Positions 11,126-22,342 of a stretch of DNA of 64,000 bases are shown here, piece by piece. The notes below the pieces were generated by a model. That model was not told the origin of the DNA. It saw only the letters and a list, made by a program, of their open reading frames with translations, and did not search any database. Positions within the stretch are counted from its first letter, which is position 1, and each line of letters starts with the position of its first letter. The DNA lies in contig NC_049996.1 in the NCBI RefSeq assembly GCF_000003815.2, forward strand, positions 13,196,419 through 13,260,418, read 5' to 3'. The stretch comes from Branchiostoma floridae. Lineage: Eukaryota; Chordata; Leptocardii; Amphioxiformes; Branchiostomatidae. Made by a program: the position numbers and the translations under genes.

Positions 11126-11517
11126 AACGAAACACCATATATACGCTCGGCCACAATACTGGCTTCCTTTCAGAGACTCTGAAATGACAGAAATTACCGA
11201 AAGGAACTGGCATGAACCATTTACCAGCGTTCTGTCCATTATGTATTTGGTACTATGCAAGTGTAATAATGTGTGTATATTTCAATTAGGACTTTAAATG
11301 CTGTTACCTATATTATTGTTATATTTTGTCTGACCCTTGCATTATCCTTCATGACCTCGATGTACGTGTAAAGTGATCTGTTGGCCGTTTTGACAACCTT
11401 TCATACTAAAATGTATGACTATATTACAAATGTGATGAAATTTTTCGCGGCACCAAACAGTTGCACCATACTACATCACTGGAGGTCCGCCTGAATTCTT
11501 GTTAATTACCACGTACA
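11126..11517. other. No feature recognised
   Basis: Flank between the CA block and the minisatellite; no supported gene. Confidence 0.4.
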
Positions 11518-11844
11518 ATGTACAATACAGCTGGTGTGTTATACCGAAGAGCGGTTATACCGGCTATACATATACAAAAGCTGGTGTGTTACACCGAAGG
11601 TTGGTTATACCGGCTATATAGATACAGATACAGAAGCTGGTGTGTTACTCCGAAGGGCGGTTATACCGGCTGTATAGATACAGATACAGAAGCTGGTGTG
11701 TGACGCCGAAATGCGGTTATACCGGCTGTATGGATACAGATATAGAAGCTAGTGTGTGACGCCGAAATGCGGTTATACCGGCTGTATAGATACAGATATA
11801 GAAGCTGGTGTGTGACGCCGAAATGCGGTTATACCGGCTATATA
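11518..11844 (+). repeat. 56-bp minisatellite, left part of a split array
   Basis: About six units with core ggttataccggctgtataga, then tacagatatagaagctggtg. The last three units share a variant (gtgtgacgccgaaatgcgg) that is rare elsewhere. The array stops at ccggctatata and resumes in the same orientation and phase at 16471. Confidence 0.93.
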
Positions 11845-12089
11845 GTAGCGAGCGCAATTGCCCCCTATATGCCGCGCGGAAAATGACTCCCACGCGTTAC
11901 GGGCCGCGATCGGCCAACTAAAAAAATTCTATAAAAACAAATTTAATACTGACAATCACCAAATTACTTGTGCTTTTCAATCAATATCTTATCTCTATGT
12001 GTACTAAATTTCTTTTAAAAACAAGTTACCGATGTTGAGTTAGAGCGTGATTAACGGGCAGGCCACCCGGCCGGCGAGCTACGCCCGCG

Positions 12090-12500
12090 GCGGGCACCAG
12101 TCGAACCGCAGAGCTCTATGCGCATCATGTTCTGCGCAGGTTCTCTGGACAGGTCATAAGCCAGAACGCAGTTTGTCCTGGTTTGACCCCGCTGCATGCG
12201 TATAAACAACTGCCTGTTGTGCAACAAAAAGACCTCAGACCTACATAATGTTTATACTTTTTCACATCTACAGGATTTGCCCAGCACAGCCATGTGGATA
12301 TTTATTGCATTGCAAAAGTTCAGCCAACGTTGTGGCCCCCGAAACAAAGCAATTTTCGGTCTGTGTATTTGTGATTATCTTTTCTCCAGTTTGCCGGGGC
12401 ACAGTCAGTTTTGCCCACAGTCGGACAGTCCATTTCCTCACCTTCACATTGATACCAAACTTGAAGGGTAAATTTTAGGAGAAACGGTTTTGCCCCCAAA
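12090..12500 (+). repeat. Left arm of internal ~400-bp inverted repeat
   Basis: Pairs with 13101-13491 on the opposite strand. Shared blocks include accagtcgaaccgcag, gaccccgctgcatg, aatgtttatactttttc, gatttgcccagcacagcc and gtttctcc. The arms have diverged by substitutions and small indels, and about 600 bases separate them. It could be a nested fold-back element or an old inverted duplication. Confidence 0.85.
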
Positions 12501-13100
12501 AAAACTACAGCCATGTCAAATTCCCCGGCGTCTTTTTTCGAATGAGAAACCGCACACACTGATCTTTCACTATGCTTTACAAAACTCAGCCATGATGTTT
12601 TGACATCATTACGCTTGCACATGAATCCTACTTATTCTGGCTTCTGGATAATGTTAGTTTTATTTTGGTGGGCTTCCCGAAATCTATTTGCGACGGCAAG
12701 ACTTGAGCCGTTAGTTATATCAACTTTTCCAAATGCTGGGTTGAACTTGCAACATTAGGCCTGCCCCCCGCGGCACGAACATGGAACGTACCGGCTGGGT
12801 TCCACCGTTCGAACCCAGGTTCGGACCAGGAGTTCGAAACAGATTGACTCAAAATATGATGAATCTTAAAAACTCTTACTTTGTACTAAAACTCTGTGTC
12901 TACATGTGTTTGATTATCATCATGCCACTTATTATATTGCATATGACAGCCACACCCATTCAGATTCTTGTACCAATTAATGAGGTCTGTGACACAATGC
13001 GAAATGTATAAAAATTGGGTCCGTCCGCAGGGTAGTGTGCTTGGGTAGCTACAACCAGACTGAAACTTCACCACTGTGATTTGCGCATGTTCGCAGTTAA

Positions 13101-13491
13101 TTTGGGGGCAAAACCGTTTCTCCTCAAATTTGCCCTTGAAGTTTGGTATCAATGTAAAGGTGAGGAACTGGACTGTCCGACTGTGGACAAAACTGATTGT
13201 GTCCCGGCCAACTGGAGAAAAGATAATCACAAATACACAGACCGAAAATTGCTTTTTTTTTAGGGGCCACAACGTTGGCTGATCTTTTGCAATGCAATAA
13301 ATATCCACTTGGCTGTGCTGGGCAAATCATGTAGATACGAAAAAGTATAAACATTATGTATATCTAAGGTGTCTTTGTTGCAAAATAAGCTGTTGTTTAC
13401 ACCCATGCAGCGGGGTCAGCCCGTGACCCGGCGTAAGCCGTATTTCAGAGAATAACGCGTTCTACGGTGACCTGCGGTTCGACTGGGCACC
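13101..13491 (-). repeat. Right arm of internal ~400-bp inverted repeat
   Basis: Reverse partner of 12090-12500. The T8 run at about 13253-13260 replaces the c-rich gggggcc junction of the left arm, so the arms have evolved apart. Frames on both strands here are shadows of the duplication. Confidence 0.85.
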
Positions 13492-13822
13492 ATTTCCGCC
13501 GAACGCAAAAATGCGTTCCACACTTTGACCCCGTTTCCGCCGGATATTCCGAGGATTATGGTCCATGGAAACTTCATGAATGCATTATAGAGACTGTGGG
13601 GAGTATTTTGGTGTGTGCCGCAAATTTCTACGTCCAAGGTAAGTCTATTTATGACTATTTTAAAAACTTTGACCACGATTTTTCCCCCGATAGAATTAGA
13701 TTATCTATTTGCGGCACCGGAAATACGATAGAACATGTTCTTAGCTTTATTTTGATACCAGATTTATAACATTTACTTTGGTATATACACGGCGGAAATC
13801 GCTATTTTCAGTGCTGTTCTTT

Positions 13823-13866
13823 GGCGGGAAGCCGCGCCGCGGGGCGTGGGAGGGGGGCGTGGCGAA
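13823..13866 (+). promoter_or_regulatory. GC-box-rich stretch, candidate promoter of coiled-coil gene
   Basis: Contains ggggcgtggg and gggggcgtggc, both Sp1/KLF-type boxes, in a GC-rich island within AT-rich DNA. It lies about 180 bases upstream of the likely leader exon. No TATA box is placed with confidence. Function is inferred from position and composition only. Confidence 0.4.
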
Positions 13867-14019
13867 CGCAGTATTATTCACTGGCTCCTCACACGTTTCT
13901 TGCAAAGAGAATTAAGTTAAGTGCTTACGTACTATGAGGCTAGATGGGATTTAGTTTTCAGAATCCTGTCTGATATCTTTTGGTAAGCCATTTGATTATA
14001 ACTTTACATTTCTTCTCAG

Positions 14020-14124
14020 TTATGATGCCAGAGAACCTGTTGTGACTAGTGGACTTCTATCTTCTTCTTCTTCTCTGTACTTCTTCAAACCATACAAGTG
14101 ACACAGAGGGAAGGAATTGGACAG
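14020..14124 (+). other. Probable 5' UTR exon of the coiled-coil gene
   Basis: Ends in a good donor, ggacag/gtgaga. The following intron would run 14125-14347 and ends ttttacatag, directly before the coding exon. The upstream edge is uncertain; a tttcttctcag at 14019 could be an acceptor, or the exon may start further left. No long frame, consistent with leader sequence. Confidence 0.5.
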
Positions 14125-14347
14125 GTGAGACAATGATTTGCAAGTTTCTTTTTTCTCTGGTGTTGAAAATTGTTATTCAATTTCACAACAATATAAAAGA
14201 ATTAAAACACTTTCTACACAATCATGTACATCTATTTAGGTAAAGGAATAGTTCAGTTGTGAATTTTTGTACTATCATTCAGTGTTTTCTTTGTTTTATT
14301 ATCTTGTATATTATATCTTGCTAATTATTTTTGGTAATTTTACATAG

Positions 14348-15360
14348 GCACCATGGCCACAAATGGAGATATCCTAGAGTTCTGTGGACAACACAAACGA
14401 CTCAAGGTGGGAGAGAAGATGGAACTGCTCAAGGACACATTCAGATCCATTGACAGTAGGGTGGAAACTAAAGTACTCTGGAGCAGTATTTCACGCTTAG
14501 CAGGGAAATGGAAGAAATTGCTAAAGGAAGAAAAACACCAGGAACTGAAATCTTACTTAGATCAGACTTTCAATTCCCCAAAGCAAAGCCAAACTCCACA
14601 GTCTCGAGCTCCATGGACACCGAGAAAGAAGAAACTTGCAAAGCATCTGGAACAAGCAGGAATGGCCAACAAACATTTGAAGAGGAAGCTTTGTAGTGCA
14701 GAAGAATGGAAGAACAATATGCAGAGTGTGCAAACAGAGCTGGAGACTTTGATTAGTGAATACATGTCAGCTGTACAAGAATGCAATAAGATCACTGAGG
14801 ACACAGAAGAAAAAATGAAACTGATGAACAACAATGATGGTGAGCTGGAAAAGTACATCAAGGAATTAGAGAATGCTTTCGAATCTCAATCAAAAAAGTT
14901 ACAAGACGCAACAGAAAAACTGAGCAGGTGGAATGTAAGGTACTTCAACAAAAGGGAGAAGGCAGAAAGAAAGAAGATCTCAATCTGTGAAGAAAAACTG
15001 AAACATCAAGATACACTTAAATCAGAGATGATGACAAAGATTGAGGACTTAGAAGTCATCTGCAAAGACCTTACACACCGAATCACTGCTTCTACCCTCC
15101 ACAAACCACACAGTAGACTGGTTGAGAAAACTGTCTGAAGAGGACAAAAAGCTCAAAAAATTGCTCCAGGATGCATAAAGAAACAGAAAGAATGAGAGCA
15201 GCACCGCCTCGAACTGCTAAGGCAGAAACAAGATGAGAAGGAAAGAAAGTTAAGAAGGGTATCCCAGGAGAAATCCAAGGTTTGTGAAGCAGTAAGACAA
15301 GAAGGCGATGAATGGAAAACTCAAGAGGAGGTTGAGCAGAGACTCAAAGCCATGAATTAA
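14348..15360 (+). CDS. Coiled-coil protein, terminal exon, 3' part frameshifted
   Basis: Starts gcaccATGG at 14353, a near-ideal Kozak context just after an acceptor. The intact frame gives 261 residues to a TGA at 15136. Residues 1-70 are predicted mostly helical and basic. Residues about 75-95 are a Ser/Pro/Gln linker with basic PRKKK. From about 95 to 250 it is charged helical coiled coil, with a distinctive RWNVRYFNKREKAERKK at about 192-208. After the stop, coding continues as SEEDKKLKKLLQDA in another frame. It then returns to the first frame as EQHRLELLRQKQDEKERKLR and ends KAMN at 15360. So the 3' third has compensating frameshifts and one extra stop. No catalytic domain is seen. Host-like gene or transposon accessory protein; function unknown. 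Confidence 0.7.
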
Positions 15361-15389
15361 TTAATAAGATTATGATTTATTATATTAGT

Positions 15390-16140
15390 TATTGGAATAA
15401 TTAATATGCAGATATGCTAATTACTTACAAAACAAGAATCAGTATGATAACTAATACTTGCTGGTCTCACTGTCATAGATTCCAATTAAGAAAGGATGCA
15501 AAGAAATGCCACTCTTGTACTTAAGGGGATGTGTTTTATCAAGAATATTATTTACCTAATTAATATGCAAATTAGTTAATTTCCAATATTTAAAAGAAAA
15601 ATTTCTTTTGTCACCCATGCTGTGTCAGCTGCCAATTGTATATAACCTTTTCTTTAGAATGTAGAGCAGTATCTTAGTTATGAAAGCTGCAGTGAATAGG
15701 ATACCGAGATTGAATTATGTATATTATTGTTATTTACATGATTGATATGCAAAACATTATAACACTAATTATCTACTAAAATAAAATACCTGAGATCATC
15801 TATTTGTTAGCTATATTGTGATAGCTGCTAGTTCAGTGGCTCTGTAGAGATGAGCATAAAAGAAATTGTGTATGTAGATGATGTCTATCCAGTTTGAAGG
15901 TTTTGTCTAATTAATATGCAAATATGCAAATCAGTCATTACATAAGAATTTAATTGCAACTGGCACTTTATTGACCTTGCAGTGACAGATGTCTGCCCTG
16001 GGGTAACCTTAATTAAGAGAGAAATGTAGCCTGAATGTGTAAAGGATACTTGAATAGTATGTGATATTTACCTAATTAGTATGCAGACATACTAATTTCA
16101 ATAATTAACATAATCATTTACTAATTCTAGACTGTCTACG
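15390..16140 (+). repeat. Five diverged ~170-bp repeats in the gene's 3' region
   Basis: The word ttaatatgca or a near variant recurs at 15401, 15560, 15742, 15911 and 16076 (spacing 159, 182, 169, 165). Usually tatttacctaa precedes it and an AT-rich block follows. The rest of each unit aligns only weakly (for example the tcagctgcca / tagctgctag words), so the array is old. Exact ATGCAAAT octamers occur at 15565, 15915 and 15924. Confidence 0.65.
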
Positions 16141-16194
16141 TGCTGGATTCTGTTATACAGTTACATCAACTTGAATGTCTGTTTGTGTTAAGAA

Positions 16195-16200
16195 AATAAA
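16195..16200 (+). terminator. Poly(A) signal AATAAA
   Basis: Canonical hexamer after the coiled-coil gene and its 3' repeat series, followed by a GT-rich stretch (about 16220-16235), as expected for a cleavage site. It would give a 3' UTR of about 850 bases. Confidence 0.5.
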
Positions 16201-16470
16201 TCTATGCTAATGATGCATATAGTGTGTGTGTAGTGTATTGATTTACACTAATTACAGGTCCCTCCGGTGCCATTTTGGCCCCATTGAACTAATGATTAAG
16301 GTTTTCCACAAAAATACCCAAATTAATTACTTCAAAATTTAATTTCTAGACTTATGTTCATCCGATTTTAAATCCGAAAACGGCATTTTGTTCGGGGCTG
16401 CAAGAGCTATAATTTAAGCTAGATTTCACAGTGCTATCACAGAGGGAAAAAAATCAACTGTGCTAGCTAC

Positions 16471-17060
16471 TATATAGATACAGATGCAGAAGCTGGTGTG
16501 TTACTCCGAAGGGCGGTTATACCGGCTGTATAGATACAGATATAGGAGCTGGTGTGTTACGCCGAAGGGTGGTTATACCGGCTATATAGATACAGATATA
16601 GGAGCTGGTGTGTTACGCCGAAGGGCGGTTATACCGGCTGTATAGATACAGATATAGAAGCTGGTGTGTTACGCTGAAGGGTGGTTATACCGGCTATATA
16701 GATACAGATATAGGAGCTGGTGTGTTACGCCGAAGGGCGGTTATACCGGCTGTATAGATACAGATATAGAAGCTAGTGTGTTACGCTGAAGGGTGGTTAT
16801 ACCGGCTATATAGATACAGATATAGGAGCTGGTGTGTTACGCCGAAGGGCAGTTATACCGGCTATATAGATACAGATATAGAAGCTGGTGTGTTACTCCG
16901 AAGGGCGGTTATACCGGCTGTATAGATACAGATATAGAAGCTGGTGTGTTACGCCAAAGGGCGGTTATACCGGCTATATAGATACAGATACAGAAGCTGG
17001 TGTGTTACGCCGAAGGGCGGTTATACCAGTTATATAGATACACTATAGATACAATAATGA
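16471..17060 (+). repeat. 56-bp minisatellite, right part of the split array
   Basis: About ten and a half units, exactly 56 bases apart where checked (ttac at 16501, 16557, 16613). Units alternate between cggctgtataga and cggctatataga, and between gaagggcgg and gaagggtgg. Order fades after about 17045 into degenerate copies up to about 17090. Confidence 0.95.
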
Positions 17061-17090
17061 CAAGCTATGTCTTACACCGACGGAACGTTT

Positions 17091-17454
17091 ATCACAGTTT
17101 TGCAGTTTCACGATGTTGATGTGGGGTGTGGGAATGTAGTTAACTGCTCTTTTCCGTGAGCACTCCGCGTGATTATCAAGTGAACATGGCGAGATAATGC
17201 AAATTGACAGGTACTAATAGACTTCAGCGGAGCACACAACAAGCGGCAACATGCACCGATCCATATACAACGTTGAACATTATATGACTGTTAAATATCG
17301 CTGCTTTCCAGCAATACAAAAGTTGGCTTTTTGTTTCTTATAGATTCACAGAGGATTAAATGTTAGTTCCTCCGCAGGCGATTATCATTGCTACGTTTCG
17401 CAATGCTCAGGCAGCATTGTGCACAGTGTATCAAACAATAGCGAATAGCGTAAC
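17091..17454. other. No feature recognised
   Basis: Unique-looking sequence after the minisatellite. Confidence 0.4.
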
Positions 17455-17620
17455 TACAATGGTTACGTGTGGCCAGGGTCTTGGGGTCGAATCCTTTGAT
17501 GCCACCAATGTTATGTCCCTGTGAAAAAGACCCTCAGCACGACTTTCCTCATTCCTCCATGGTGTAAAAATGGGTAACTGACTTCGTTTAGGGAGGTTAA
17601 AGGCGATGGAAAGAGATAGT
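17455..17620 (+). mobile_element. tRNA-derived SINE, family 2
   Basis: The B-box-like ggtcgaatcc at about 17487 is followed by the family body (gttatgtccctgtgaaaaag, cgactttcctcattcctcc, gtgtaaaaatgggtaactg). The head is decayed. It is the best preserved body in forward orientation in the window. Confidence 0.65.
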
Positions 17621-20153
17621 TGTTCCACATTGTCCTTGTATTTCTGTAACAGTGGAAGGGAAGGGGGGTGGGGGTCTTCTTCTTTCTTTTTTATACTGCT
17701 AAGCCTATTCTAGAGATTAACGGCAGATCGCGCATGAGTTAGTAATAACATAATTGTCCAGTATAAATAGACAAGGGAAAATAAAGGAAAAAACGCTAAG
17801 GAAAATTAGGGTTTAAGTAGCGCCAAACAACTATGCCAAATGGCTGGTCAGCCTTTTGCAGTGTAGTGGTTACCGCTGCTGGCTTTGTGATCTGCCGGGT
17901 CACGTCTTAAAGCAAGTAAAGCTCCATTTAGGACGATCCCTTTCGAATGCATAATGAACTGTCCCTCGTATAAACGACGATCCCTTTCGAAGGCGCACTG
18001 AACTGTCCCTCGTATAAATGACATTTCCCTGCAACTAGCCCCAAGGAAAGTACAAAATGGCGGCATAAATTATTGATGGCGACTGGCGATCCATTGTCAC
18101 CGAACAAAAGATAGTCGGTCTACTGTCATTAGCCGCTGTATAAATGATTGCATGCACATGGCACTTACGGTTATTTAAGATCCAACGATTTCAATTTGCT
18201 AGTTGGAATGTCTATAACCGTAAGATAAATTGTCAGCTTGGTAAGGTACAGTGACAATAGGGTCATGATCGTCTAAAACCGTCATACGATTTTCTTGAAG
18301 AGTTTTCAAATTCAACCAGGCTGTGATAGATTCAGCCAACCACTGACAAGGAGCTATACGACGTTTTTTTTAGGAAGATAGCTGCAGTTTGTACAAAACC
18401 CGTACAAAGAGATACAGAAGAAGCCCCATCCCATACATGACGAACCTTTTAAATGAACTGGACTCATGCCATATGACTTCCGACCTCCCCCCGTTTTAAA
18501 GTTGTAAGGTTGTGCATCTTTCGACCTTGCATTACAGTGTTAAATGATCTTTGCATAGAAATCCCAATTGGTGAATCAGATGAACAGTGTTTCGGATTTC
18601 TCTTCTTCCGCAATATTGACGCGCAATACTTTATAGTGCAATATGATAATTATCTCTTAAAGCTTTATTAGTTTTTAATCTTATTGTAAACAACATTGCG
18701 ACAATTTCTCACTTTTAAACCTTGTATACCGTGTTGTAGTGTGCGTGATAATTGTAAATATTCACCGCAATTCAGTCATACTATAGTGACTGCAAGTGTG
18801 ATGTTTTGTCTGTAATTTCTATGTCTCTATGTCAAATAAACCATTCATATAGGTCATAGAATACTATCGTAAGACGATCGTATGAAAGAGCCATGGCAAG
18901 CGGACCTACTGTAGGTTTTTGAGTGTCTTCAAGAGTGTAGTATATCTAAACATTTCGCATATTACTGGTGCACTTAACAAGGACGATTCTAGACTTGACA
19001 TTTTAACTAGATATTTCTCCCTGTTGCTATTAAATTCATCACTCATTCATATCTTAGAAGAATAAGCCAAACGTATCGTTCCTTAAAAATCGAGAATACG
19101 ACGTGACCGTTAGGCCAGGTAAAGTAAGAATACCAACCCCGAAACACATATGGTTGACTGTGATACTCTCTACTAAAACTCATACACCACTGAGTGAGCG
19201 TAGTGAATCTAGCGATCATAGCCAAATGTTTTATTTGTTAACAGAAAAGACCTAATATCTAAAAAGGACACATTTTGTAAAATGATCGTCAAAATTTACG
19301 TCAGCGAGTTAAAGTGTACTTTTCTGGAAAAGGGGAATGTTAATAGTATTCCACTTTCTTGTCGAAAACCCGGGGCAGACAAGCACCGAAACAAATGCTT
19401 TCTCTATTCCCTTGAGACCCTATTAGACTAAAGGATTTCCTATTGACCGCGTTCTTCCACGATCTATTAAGTGAGCCCATACACCACATGAGTAAAGTAG
19501 AGTTCTATTCTTAGTTACAACAGCCTTGGCTAAACCACAGAGGGTTAGAACTTTCAAAGCGAAGAGAATATATCATGTAAGTCTTTAAGCTCGAGTTTTC
19601 GTAGGACGGAATACAAATGGAAGGACATGTTTTCCATTAACGGTATCTGGTTGCGTTGGTCGCTTCTATGTATGACAATAAACTGTTGTCATGAACGTCT
19701 GCTGTTGTTGTTGCTTCTCCCTCTGTCAATAACAAAAATAGTCATAGGAGATCATAGGTGTTCTGATCACGTAGCAGTTCGCCCATCCTTGGAAAGTATA
19801 AGGGACTGAATCATTGACTGAATCATCTTCGATTTATAAGGGACTAGTATGCTTGTGCTTAATGCATAGATGGCTTGCAACGGAGGTCCAATGGCCAGCA
19901 GTGGAAAAACATGGATGTTTCAGAATTCTTCTAATTAAAGAGATTTTTAATTGTTACATTCACTTAAAGGCTGTCTTAAAATTGTATCTACGAATACAAA
20001 TGAATTCACCTTTTTTATGTAAAACGATTCATGCTAATTAGAAAAACTATTCTAAGCCCTTTGTTGGCTTTGAATAGACTTTAGAAGTTTGAATACTTTC
20101 AGAGATTTCAATTTCCCAATATTACAAATTTCTGAACCACATCTGCCTCCCTG
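17621..20153. other. No gene recognised; one short tandem duplication
   Basis: 17932-17975 and 17976-18018 are adjacent near-copies starting gacgatccctttcgaa and ending tgtccctcgtataaa. A G-run lies at about 17660-17672. The rest has no supported exon, RNA or repeat partner. Confidence 0.45.
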
Positions 20154-20491
20154 TAAAGCTAAGGGCAAAACCCGCCGTACGTGCAAATATTTTCTCTCTA
20201 CGTGCCAAAACGTGGGCAATCTTTTGGGATCGGTAAGTAGTAAGTACCGCCTCCGTACGATCTCGTAAGGAATCCGACGGATTATGGAGCAAGCAGACAC
20301 GCCGTAGAACTTTACGTGCAGGCAAAACTGTGTGTGCCATTGGGCTGCAGATTCGCCCCCCGTACGTACCAGTACGGGCGATGCGCCTGCCCTGTACAGC
20401 CTGAACGTTTTCAGAAATACGTGGCGGACGTTGCCTCCCAAAAAAACGTACGAACAAATTTCACGTACGGCGGGTTGAGCCCTTAGCTTTA
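20154..20491. mobile_element. Non-autonomous TIR element, family 1, copy C
   Basis: Same orientation as copy A, with TIRs taaagctaagggcaaaaccc and the inverted gggttgagcccttagcttta. This copy lacks the long homopolymer run of A and B (only seven A). Its 169-codon minus frame exists only because of this and is not conserved in the other copies. Confidence 0.85.
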
Positions 20492-21599
20492 AACACATTA
20501 CCCAACCATGCCGTGTAAGTCTGACAGAATGTGTGCCATTATGGCCGTGACCGTTGCACACTCATGTCGTGTGATAAGTGAATCCCATATCGACCTGAGA
20601 GGATCTCCTGAACAGCCCCAGTGACGGACGAACAAAGACCAACCGAATGGCTAGTACGTTATCAATCTGGTCTCCAACACGTTCGGACGGCATCCAGGAA
20701 AGGAGGGTAAGAAATTACCTCCCATTGGTTCTACCTCGCTGCACTTGAAAGCCTGGTTTATACATTCCGGCTGAACTTTATACTGATCGATGAACCGTGG
20801 CTGGTTAAACTAATAACAAACGACGGGCTATAGAATAAGGGTCAGTGGTATAGCGATGGGTTTTAGGGCCCAACATTTGTGTCTGCATCAATCAAGTAGA
20901 GGGACTGGGCCCTTTTCTGAATTGGTGCAGCTTTGCATCCACATTGGTGGCAGCTGGCTCTAATTAAAACTTCATTGCAAATTGATGCCTTCGGGCTAAT
21001 TGCAAACAAACTACGTAGCAGTGCGGATGTGCATGTAACGTTTGGGGAAATAGAATTTGAGTGGTACCAACACCTTATGTTCACGTTATTATATGTTTAT
21101 TGCAAGTTTATGCCCGAGGGCTAATTGCTGGTACAAACAACACGTATTATAAGGAAAGTACAAATGTGCTAAGAACTACATTCTATGACTATGTTGTGCT
21201 ACTGAAGTGTACATTATACTGGTTTTGTTGGGTTTGGCTTCTTCTTTTTAAGCAGCGGAGACGAATTTGCCAACTTTTTCTATAATATGTTGATTCTTTT
21301 AACTTGATAATAGGATGGATTTCTCATTGTCAGGGATAGTAAGAAAGTAAGCATGTATTTTAATTGGATACTATCCTAAATAATTGTTTTCTTATATTAT
21401 CATATAACTACAAAGCTATGTGACATTATAACTATCACTTAAACTATCTTCTGAAAGAAAGGCCCGATCTCAAAGTATTTTTACATCAAATTACAATATT
21501 GTCTTGTCATCTGTTGAAAAAATTGCATCATATAATGAACATAAATGTTTACACTAAACAAACACCTTGCATATGTATATGAGCGTCGATCCATTAAAA
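20492..21599. other. No gene recognised
   Basis: Open frames at about 20863-21124 on both strands lack any family resemblance or splice context. Confidence 0.4.
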
Positions 21600-21882
21600 A
21601 CCAGCCCTCGATTCTTGCCACCAGGTAATTATGTTAAAATTATGACGTCTGAAACCTATCAACAGCTTGCAAAAAACATTATTTGATAAGTAAACATAGT
21701 TATCGTGGTTACATACAATTAGAAGACATTATGATATTTGCTTTTCTTACTTTTCATAGACCGGTTCTTTGTCGGCCGCAATCAAAGGTTCCAAACCAGC
21801 CGCCATGTTTATTATGACGTCATGACAGGTATAGTCACCGTTTAATCTGATTATCTGTTGGCAAGAATCAAGAGCTGGAGGT
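21600..21882. mobile_element. MITE with ~35-bp imperfect TIRs
   Basis: The left end accagccctcgattcttgcc is mirrored by the right end ggcaagaatcaagagctgg. Inner bases (ccaggtaattat / ataatctgttgg type) also pair. The interior contains palindromic tgacgtcatgac at about 21817. Non-coding. Confidence 0.65.
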
Positions 21883-22342
21883 ATATGCTTTTTTCATGGT
21901 TCTATGTTTAAATTCTTCAGAAGGGTTATAATTTGTGCAAATATTTATGCAATAAAGCAATATTATCATGATTAAACTATTTTCATGGAATCTTTGATAA
22001 TATGATATGTGTGTCATAAGCACTTTAAGCTTAAGACAGAACAAAATATAACATATAATAACCTCGCTTCTGGATTGAACTTAGAAGATAGAAACTTTCA
22101 TTGGAATAAAATCATATCAACAAAAAGCTGGGTTATTGCGATATGCTTATATTGATATGTAGAGAAATATCACTCCCAGATTGTAATCGAGAAGTAATTA
22201 CTATTGGAATTGACGCACGCGATTAAGAGATCTTCTTGTCTCCTGCTGAAGTGAGATATGGGCCACTCATGATAAAAGAGATGAATCCTAATATAGAAAA
22301 GGTAGCAAGACAAGAAGCGAGATTGGAAGTGAGCTGTAACGC

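Larger units (their letters stand above)
11845..16470 (+). mobile_element. 4.6-kb gene-bearing TIR insertion in a minisatellite
   Basis: The 4,626-bp segment interrupts the 56-bp array. Left end gtagcgagcgcaattg and reversed right end gtagctagcacagttg match at 13 of 16 positions. Both sides are flanked by tatata (11839-11844, 16471-16476). Removing the segment plus one copy restores ggctatatagataca, the array consensus. This supports a DNA transposon with a 6-bp duplication. It holds an inverted repeat (12090-13491), a GC-box region, a two-exon coiled-coil gene and a poly(A) signal. No transposase motif is recognisable, so it may be non-autonomous. Superfamilies known for 6-bp duplications (Polinton, Dada) are not supported by any domain. 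Confidence 0.72.

Noticed and set aside
10655-11260. Long frames encoding Cys-Val or His-Thr repeats
   Set aside because: They are six-frame readings of the (CA)n block; the same applies at 39257-39587 and 56654-56896.
13983-14019. A tiny intron (gtaagcc to cttctcag)
   Set aside because: At 37 bases it is too short for a normal animal intron; the 14125-14347 intron is far better supported.
11845-16470. Polinton or Dada transposon assignment for the 4.6-kb element
   Set aside because: Only the 6-bp duplication agrees. No polymerase, integrase or transposase motif is present and the ends do not start with AG, so no superfamily was assigned.
20052-20561. 169-codon minus-strand frame
   Set aside because: It covers a TIR element (copy C); copies A and B do not keep the frame.
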